NCBI GenBank assembly: GCA_937927575.1
Contig: CALBEE010000028.1
Location: 1-64,000, forward strand
DNA length: 64,000 bases
Direction: 5' to 3'
Source: an uncultured Saprospiraceae bacterium
Lineage (GTDB): Bacteria > Bacteroidota > Bacteroidia > Chitinophagales > Saprospiraceae
The notes under the pieces: generated by a model
The model's database searches: none
Told to the model about the DNA's origin: nothing
The model's input: only the letters and a program-made list of their open reading frames with translations
In this document: positions 59,033-64,000 of the stretch, piece after piece
Numbering within the stretch: the first letter of the stretch is position 1
Layout of the letters: every line of letters starts with the position of its first letter
Program-made: the position numbers and the translations under genes

Positions 59033-60124
59033 ATGAATCCGAAAAGTAATATAAATTATTTACAGCAATTGGCTTATTTGGTAATTGTCGTAGTAGGTTT
59101 TGGGTTTTTGATGAATATTGGGGCAAGTATTATTTTGCCTTTAATATTCGCAACATTATTCGCTATTTTTCTTACTCCTTTAGAAAAGAAAATAGCAAAA
59201 TATGTGAAGTGGAAATGGGCTTCAATCATGTTTACCTTCTCAGCAGTGATTCTGCCATTAGTTTTAGTTGGAGTTTTATTCTCATATCAACTAGTGAGAA
59301 TTTTTGAGAGTATGCCGTCTATCAATGAAGGCATAAAGCAGGGAGGTAGAAGTTTAGCTCGATGGGTCGACCAGACGCTTCCTATGTTAAATATTCAAAG
59401 TGAAAATTTACTCATTGATAGTGTAGAAAGTGCTATTGACAAACCATTCGATCTCTTAGGCTATGGTTTGACTTCGACATCTGGTATTTTGGCAGGTTTA
59501 GCCTTCACATTGATCTATACTTATCTTATCATGTACTACAGGAAAAGTATTAGGAATTTTGTCTTTTTTCAATTTGATAAAAGAGATAGAAAAGATGTGA
59601 AAGAAGCGGTAGGCAAAATTAAAGATACCGTACAGGGTTATGTGGGTGGAGTAGGTATAGTCATAGTAATATTGTCAAGTATCAATACCTTAGGTCTCTG
59701 GTTGATAGGTATTGAATATCCTTTATTCTGGGGAACTTTGGCAGGATTACTTTCCGTAATTCCGTATGCCGGTACATTGCTAGGAGGCTTGCTCCCTTTC
59801 TTATTTGCCGTAGCAACTTCAGATCACAGTTGGCAGCCATGGGCAATAGTGATCTATTACGCAGTGATTCAGCAAATTGAAGGCAATTTTATTACCCCTA
59901 AGATTGTTGGTGGTCGTGTAAATATTAATCCATTGGTGGCAATCATTTCACTCTTGGTATTTGGAATGCTTTGGGGGATTGGCGGAATAATCTTGGCATT
60001 GCCTATTATTTCAATTATAAGAATCATATTGGCAGAATTTGATGCTACAGAAGCTGTGGCTGCTTTAATGGGTTCTTCTATAGCTAATCGACCAGAAGTT
60101 TTTAAAGAAATTGCTGATTCTTAA
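59033..60124 (+). CDS. AI-2E transporter family membrane protein
   Basis: A 363-residue protein of the AI-2E (TqsA/PerM-like) family: about eight membrane segments, the amphipathic region between helices 3 and 4, the central IEYPLFWGTLAGLLSVIPYAGTLLGGLLPF, and the family motif QQIEGNFITPKIVGGRVNINPLVAIISLLVFGMLWGIGGIILALP. Members export autoinducer-2 or act as Na+(Li+)/H+ antiporters; sequence alone does not decide. It sits in the stress island, 100 bases after the holin-like gene pair, without a recognisable CGAACA promoter. Confidence 0.92.
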   Translation: MNPKSNINYLQQLAYLVIVVVGFGFLMNIGASIILPLIFATLFAIFLTPLEKKIAKYVKWKWASIMFTFSAVILPLVLVGVLFSYQLVRIFESMPSINEGIKQGGRSLARWVDQTLPMLNIQSENLLIDSVESAIDKPFDLLGYGLTSTSGILAGLAFTLIYTYLIMYYRKSIRNFVFFQFDKRDRKDVKEAVGKIKDTVQGYVGGVGIVIVILSSINTLGLWLIGIEYPLFWGTLAGLLSVIPYAGTLLGGLLPFLFAVATSDHSWQPWAIVIYYAVIQQIEGNFITPKIVGGRVNINPLVAIISLLVFGMLWGIGGIILALPIISIIRIILAEFDATEAVAALMGSSIANRPEVFKEIADS

Positions 60125-60277
60125 AAGAGCATATTCATGAAGTGTTTTATGAAACGCTTATTGAAATGATTTTCGCATCTATTCAGAAAAGAAAATCCTA
60201 TATGTTTTGCTTTAATAGCTGATCTATTCTATGAATGAAAATCAGCCGTAAATCCTAATTTAATTCCTTCACTATTT

Positions 60278-60307
60278 CGAACATTGAAGCTACTTTCTAA
60301 GTAAGTT
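60278..60307 (+). promoter_or_regulatory. ECF-type promoter, dps
   Basis: CGAACA (60278-60283), 17 bases, GTAAGTTAA (from 60301), 121 bases before the dps ATG, giving the longest leader of the set. Confidence 0.55.
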
Positions 60308-60421
60308 AAATAGAAAGTACAATGTGATTTTTAAGACGACAGTCAGTTATACATGATAACGTAAATTATGTTATGGAGAATTTTCACATTCCGTTATAGA
60401 TTAAAATTTAAAATATTAATA

Positions 60422-60886
60422 ATGAATTATTTAGGTTTTAGTAAAGAGAAAGTAGAGAACACAGTAAAGCAACTTAATCAACTGTTAGCTAATTATCAGA
60501 TATATTATCAAAATTTACGCAATTTTCATTGGAATGTTAAAGGAGAGGATTTTTTCGAACTTCATGTTGAATTCGAAGGATTGTACAATGAAGCTAAGGT
60601 GACTATCGATGAGATTGCGGAGCGTATTCTAACATTACGATTAAAACCTGTTTCACTACTAAGTAAGTATTTAGAACTTTCTCAAATTGAAGAAGCAAAT
60701 GTCGGAAACTCTCGAGATATGGTATCCACTATATTGAGTAATCATAAAATTTTAATCACTAACATGCGTGCAATACTAGAAACTGCAAGTGAGAGTAATG
60801 ATGAGGGAACTATTGATCTGATCGCAGGTTTCTTAAGTACCATTGAGAAAAAGAGTTGGATGCTTGATGCATGGTTGCAGAAGTAA
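60422..60886 (+). CDS. dps: Dps ferritin-like DNA-protection protein
   Basis: A 154-residue Dps-family protein. The ferroxidase region is complete: NLRNFHWNVKGEDFFELHVEFEGLYNEAKVTIDEIAERI, with the His, His, Asp and Glu positions of the inter-subunit iron site. The frame is open upstream to 60368, but the extra 18 residues do not fit the family; the ATG at 60422 does. Twelve subunits store iron and protect DNA against peroxide. Its C-terminus ends WLDAWLQK-like (MLDAWLQK), usual for the family. It has an ECF-type promoter and overlaps the possible longer form of the next ORF. Confidence 0.92.
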   Translation: MNYLGFSKEKVENTVKQLNQLLANYQIYYQNLRNFHWNVKGEDFFELHVEFEGLYNEAKVTIDEIAERILTLRLKPVSLLSKYLELSQIEEANVGNSRDMVSTILSNHKILITNMRAILETASESNDEGTIDLIAGFLSTIEKKSWMLDAWLQK

Positions 60887-60936
60887 TCACTATTAGAATT
60901 TTTTATTTATCAATTAGTCTAAAAAAAGCAGAAAAA

Positions 60937-61395
60937 ATGTCTACCGTCGAAAGAAGTGATTTAATGAATTTCAGAAATATTTCTACAAGATATGGCTTAG
61001 CCGCTGGCTTATTAATGGCGGCTTTTCTTATAGTTATGCAGGTTACGAATAATGATTATAGTCCTTTCGTTAAGTTGTCTAAATATTTCCTATTAGCCAT
61101 ACCTATTGTTCTTGCCTTAAAGTTGTATAAAGAAAAGTATTCTGGAGATATATTTATTAAGGGAGTTTCGCTATCTGCAAAGTTAAGTTTGATAGCTGGT
61201 TGTACTCTAGTTCTTATTAATTTGCTGCTCTACATGGTAAGTCCAGATTTGGCATTTAGTAAGTATAGTCTAGAGCCAACGAGTATAATACAGATGATAG
61301 TAATATCAGCGATTATTTTTTTCGAGACTTTCGTCTTCGGTAACTTAATATCATTCATTTGTTTGCAGTATCTCAAAGACCGATATAAAAATTAG
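60937..61395 (+). CDS. DUF4199-like four-helix membrane protein
   Basis: A 152-residue membrane protein with four hydrophobic helices (YGLAAGLLMAAFLIVMQV, YFLLAIPIVLALKLY, SLIAGCTLVLINLLLYMV, MIVISAIIFFETFVFGNLI), matching the layout of DUF4199 proteins common in Bacteroidota. The function is unknown. The longer frame from 60871 overlaps dps; the ATG at 60937 (MSTVERSD) is preferred. Co-transcription with dps is likely given the 50-base gap. Confidence 0.65.
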   Translation: MSTVERSDLMNFRNISTRYGLAAGLLMAAFLIVMQVTNNDYSPFVKLSKYFLLAIPIVLALKLYKEKYSGDIFIKGVSLSAKLSLIAGCTLVLINLLLYMVSPDLAFSKYSLEPTSIIQMIVISAIIFFETFVFGNLISFICLQYLKDRYKN

Positions 61396-61544
61396 TATAT
61401 ATATTAAATGGTGCGTTAGTCAAATTCTAATAATTGATAAATTAAGATACATTCTCACTTATGATTAGATTATACTTCTTAAATACTTATTTGATTTTCT
61501 AATAGTTGCCACTTTATTAATCAAAAATGTAAAATTCATTTGTT

Positions 61545-62303
61545 ATGATACACACAAAATTCATTGTTTCGTTATTGGCGATGTTAGTTTTCGCTTCTTG
61601 TAATAACCAAAGTTCCCAGAGTGATATTCAAGATGATGGGAGCACGGTATCTAAGTCAAAAGATATTTCTGGTTTAGTTGAAAATGTGTTAACTAAAGAA
61701 GAGCAAGATGCTTTATCTCCGGATATGGTAATTCAAAGTTTGAAAGAAGGGAATACACGATTTATAAATAATGATTTGACTGCTAGAAATCACTCAGCCC
61801 AAGTAAGAGAGGCCGTCAAAGCACAATATCCTAAAGCTATAGTTTTATCATGTGTGGATAGTCGCGTTCCTGTAGAAGATGTCTTCGATAGAGGAATTGG
61901 TGATGTATTTGTTGCCAGAGTAGCAGGTAATTTTGTGAATGAAGATATTTTAGGGAGTATGGAATTTGCCTGTAAGGTCTCTGGATCTAAATTAATCGTG
62001 GTGCTGGGTCATGAACATTGCGGTGCGATAAAAGCTGCAGTGGATAATGTGGAATTAGGAAATATTACATCGATGCTCTCGAAAATTAAACCAGCAGTAG
62101 ATGATGTAAAATACAGTGGAGATCGAACTTCTAAAAATCAAGAATTTGTGCATATGGTTAGCGAAAGTAACGTTACCAATACTATTGAGGAGATACGTAA
62201 AGGAAGTTCTATACTAAAGGAGATGGAAGAGTTAGGAGAAATAAAAATTGTTGGTGCTCTGTATGATATGGACACTGGCAAAGTTGATTTTTTAGAATAT
62301 TAA
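61545..62303 (+). CDS. beta-class carbonic anhydrase, lipoprotein
   Basis: A 252-residue beta-carbonic anhydrase with a lipoprotein signal (lipobox FASC, Cys19) and a 40-residue linker. The zinc ligands are Cys103 (SCVDSR, with Asp105-Arg107 dyad), His156 and Cys159 (GHEHCGA). It interconverts CO2 and bicarbonate, here outside the cytoplasm on a membrane. Most beta-class enzymes are cytosolic, so export is notable. It precedes a TrkH-type potassium transporter and has its own terminator. Confidence 0.92.
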   Translation: MIHTKFIVSLLAMLVFASCNNQSSQSDIQDDGSTVSKSKDISGLVENVLTKEEQDALSPDMVIQSLKEGNTRFINNDLTARNHSAQVREAVKAQYPKAIVLSCVDSRVPVEDVFDRGIGDVFVARVAGNFVNEDILGSMEFACKVSGSKLIVVLGHEHCGAIKAAVDNVELGNITSMLSKIKPAVDDVKYSGDRTSKNQEFVHMVSESNVTNTIEEIRKGSSILKEMEELGEIKIVGALYDMDTGKVDFLEY

Positions 62304-62352
62304 TTACAGTGCGGTTACTGTTGTAATTATGAAGTAGTTCTAATATTTTGTG

Positions 62353-62383
62353 GGCAAGTCGAATAATTGACTTGCCATTTTTA
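62353..62383 (+). terminator. terminator after the carbonic anhydrase gene
   Basis: Eight-bp stem GGCAAGTC (62353-62360) with GACTTGCC (62369-62376), then ATTTTTATT. Confidence 0.85.
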
Positions 62384-62409
62384 TTCGTAATACTAAAGAG
62401 GCCTATGTT

Positions 62410-63720
62410 ATGAGAAAGAAGTTACTAGATCGATCACCACTAAAATTGTTAATTAATGGCTATCTGTTGATCCTCTTTTTGGCATGTATACTAATTAATA
62501 TTCCGATTTTTCATAAACAAACGCTCTCTTCGATTGATAATATTTTTATCGTTACTAGTGCGCTATCAACTACAGGTTTATCGCCTGTAGCGATATCCGA
62601 TATTTATAATATTGGAGGACTTATTCTGATTTTAGTATTGATCCAAATAGGTGGTTTAGGGTATATGTCTATAGGATCCTTTATTACCTTATTAAAGAAG
62701 AAAAAATTATCTAAAGAGTCAGATACTTTAATTAGTTATGATTTTAGTTTGCCATCAGGATTCAAAAAAGCCACTTTTATAAAATCATTAATTATTTTTT
62801 CTTTTGCTATAGAAGTAATTGGTGCAATATTGCTGTCGTGGGCTTTTTGGTTAGAAGGAGTAGAGGATTATATTTGGCAAGGTATTTTTCACAGTATATC
62901 TGCATTTTGTACTGCTGGATTTAGTTTGTTTTCTAATAGTTTAATGGATTTTCAAGATCATTTTTGGATTAATTTCATAATTATGACTTTGTCAATTTTA
63001 GGGGCTATAGGTTTCATAGTTTTTTCAGATATATATAGTAGGTTTCTAGGTACTAAATCGAAAGTGTCATTCACTAGTAGAATCATACTTAGATTTACTT
63101 TTATTGGCATTGTATTAGGAGCTATAATTTTATTTATTTCGGATCACTCTATGGAATCTTTGTCAGTAGAAACACGTCTTTTGTCCTCATTTTTTCAGTC
63201 TGTTAGTGCTTTTACCACAGTTGGATTTTCTACTTATGATGTTTCAAATCTATATGCTGCTCCTCTTTTTTTATTAATTTTACTGATGATAATAGGTGCT
63301 TCTCCCTCTGGTACAGGCGGTGGTTTAAAATCTACTACGTTTATAGCGCTTTACAGTCAAATGAAATCAATTCTTAAAGGAAAGTCTGAGGTCACTTATC
63401 TTGGAGTTCGAATACCACAACACCGTTTAACTACTGCTACTGCAAATTTCTTTTTTTATATTTCTGTGATATTTATCAGTGTCTTTTTACTTCTCTCATT
63501 TGACCCGAGTAGTGATACAATAGATATGCTGTTCGAAGCGATTTCTGCATTAGGTACAGTTGGATTGTCCTTGGGAGTTACCTCTGACTTATCAGGTTTG
63601 GCTAAGATTATTATTTGCGTATTGATGTTTTTGGGTAGGATAGGGCCTTTATCATTTGGTCTGGCGCTTTTCGGTCCTGAAGAAAATGATCATGTAGTGG
63701 ATGATGATCTGGCAATTTAG
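62410..63720 (+). CDS. TrkH/KtrB-type potassium transporter subunit
   Basis: A 436-residue protein with four pore-loop repeats. The selectivity-filter segments are TSALSTTGLSP, SAFCTAGFS, SAFTTVGFST and SALGTVGLSLG, each with the conserved glycine; about eight to ten membrane helices. The shorter length and features favour the KtrB subgroup. A regulatory KtrA/TrkA (RCK) gene is not adjacent in the window. It imports K+, probably coupled to Na+, which fits an osmotic-stress context beside MscS genes. Confidence 0.92.
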   Translation: MRKKLLDRSPLKLLINGYLLILFLACILINIPIFHKQTLSSIDNIFIVTSALSTTGLSPVAISDIYNIGGLILILVLIQIGGLGYMSIGSFITLLKKKKLSKESDTLISYDFSLPSGFKKATFIKSLIIFSFAIEVIGAILLSWAFWLEGVEDYIWQGIFHSISAFCTAGFSLFSNSLMDFQDHFWINFIIMTLSILGAIGFIVFSDIYSRFLGTKSKVSFTSRIILRFTFIGIVLGAIILFISDHSMESLSVETRLLSSFFQSVSAFTTVGFSTYDVSNLYAAPLFLLILLMIIGASPSGTGGGLKSTTFIALYSQMKSILKGKSEVTYLGVRIPQHRLTTATANFFFYISVIFISVFLLLSFDPSSDTIDMLFEAISALGTVGLSLGVTSDLSGLAKIIICVLMFLGRIGPLSFGLALFGPEENDHVVDDDLAI

Positions 63721-63812
63721 CGAGCTATATGCGCTGATGCCAGATGTTTGATTCATCAAACTATAAATAATCAAGTCAATATACCGACAATAATTATAGC
63801 GTAAAGAACATT

Positions 63813-64000
63813 TTAAAGCCACTTTTTCTTCTTAAACCAATATAGCATGCCGACAGTAATAAAGAGCATTACGGCTAGGAGAATGTAATATCCATATTGG
63901 TATTTAAGCTCTGGTATTTTTTCAAAATTCATACCATACAAACCGGTAAGAAAAGATAAAGGGACAAATATGGCAGTTACTATCGTTAAGAATTGCATAA
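63813..64000 (-). CDS. corA: CorA-family Mg2+ transporter, C-terminal part (cut by window end)
   Basis: Only the last 62 or so codons are in the window; the gene continues past base 64000, so the start is not seen. The visible part has both CorA membrane helices, the signature YGMNF (GMN motif) between them, and a short basic tail WFKKKKWL. It is a divalent-metal channel of the inner membrane. It is convergent with the potassium transporter gene. Confidence 0.88.
   Translation of the reverse strand, partial: MQFLTIVTAIFVPLSFLTGLYGMNFEKIPELKYQYGYYILLAVMLFITVGMLYWFKKKKWL

Overview
The window is AT-rich chromosomal DNA of a Bacteroidota bacterium. The evidence is a type IX secretion sorting domain on a secreted protein, many lipoproteins, a TamB/TamA pair in the Bacteroidota style, DUF4199, PA2169-family and CHRD proteins, two ECF sigma factors and a TAnnTTTG promoter-like element. 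I cannot fix the genus; a free-living aquatic member, possibly of Saprospiria or Flavobacteriia, is plausible. There is no rRNA, no intact tRNA, no insertion sequence, no prophage and no CRISPR array.

Layout. 1-0.54 kb: a small GIY-YIG nuclease gene between two copies of a repeat that contains a truncated tRNA-Arg(UCG) with 24-base units inserted in its D-loop. 0.6-11.5 kb: lipoproteins (cytochrome c', CHRD, TPR), two tandem DUF4331 secreted proteins, and a SigK-like ECF sigma factor with its anti-sigma factor and a truncated anti-sigma paralogue. 11.9-16.7 kb: a YihY/BrkB membrane protein, a sigma-54 activator with a cysteine-less thioredoxin-like partner, and a divergent cassette of small genes ending in a hibernation-factor-like protein. 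16.8-20.6 kb: a red-light sensing operon (bacteriophytochrome kinase, two lone receivers, heme oxygenase). 20.9-30.6 kb: stress and envelope genes (PA2169 protein, CHRD lipoprotein, HPF-like, MscS, DUF1328, DUF2945, DUF2254). 30.8-37.9 kb: tamB and its BamA/TamA-type partner. 38-46 kb: a secreted dikinase-like protein flanked by two secreted beta-lactamase-fold hydrolases and next to a large nucleotide-transporter-like permease with HEAT repeats. 46-50.5 kb: a phosphodiesterase-fold protein, HPF-like protein, old yellow enzyme, DUF697. 50.6-53.6 kb: a two-gene operon of aldehyde dehydrogenase and acetolactate-synthase-like enzyme. 53.6-64 kb: a second stress island (MscS, DUF3124, PA2169, two divergent XRE regulators, an ECF sigma factor, YtxH, holin-like protein, AI-2E exporter family, Dps, periplasmic carbonic anhydrase, TrkH, and the end of corA).

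The main unifying observation is regulatory. Seventeen transcription units across the window have upstream the same bipartite element, (C/T)GAACA, 16 or 17 bases, then GTA (GTT in three cases), usually 20-70 bases before the start codon. These include both PA2169 genes, MscS, Dps, YtxH, DUF1328, YihY/BrkB, DUF4331, the TPR lipoprotein, an XRE regulator and the ECF sigma gene at 57.3 kb itself. They look like one ECF-sigma regulon for general or envelope stress. Housekeeping-type units (tamB, the phytochrome operon, the acetolactate synthase operon) lack it.

A second candidate system is the cluster at 38-46 kb. It has a signal-peptide-bearing protein with a phosphohistidine domain placed before an ATP-grasp domain, as in glucan water dikinase, next to serine hydrolases and an ATP/ADP-translocase-like permease. 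All functions are inferred from sequence reading alone; no database search was possible.
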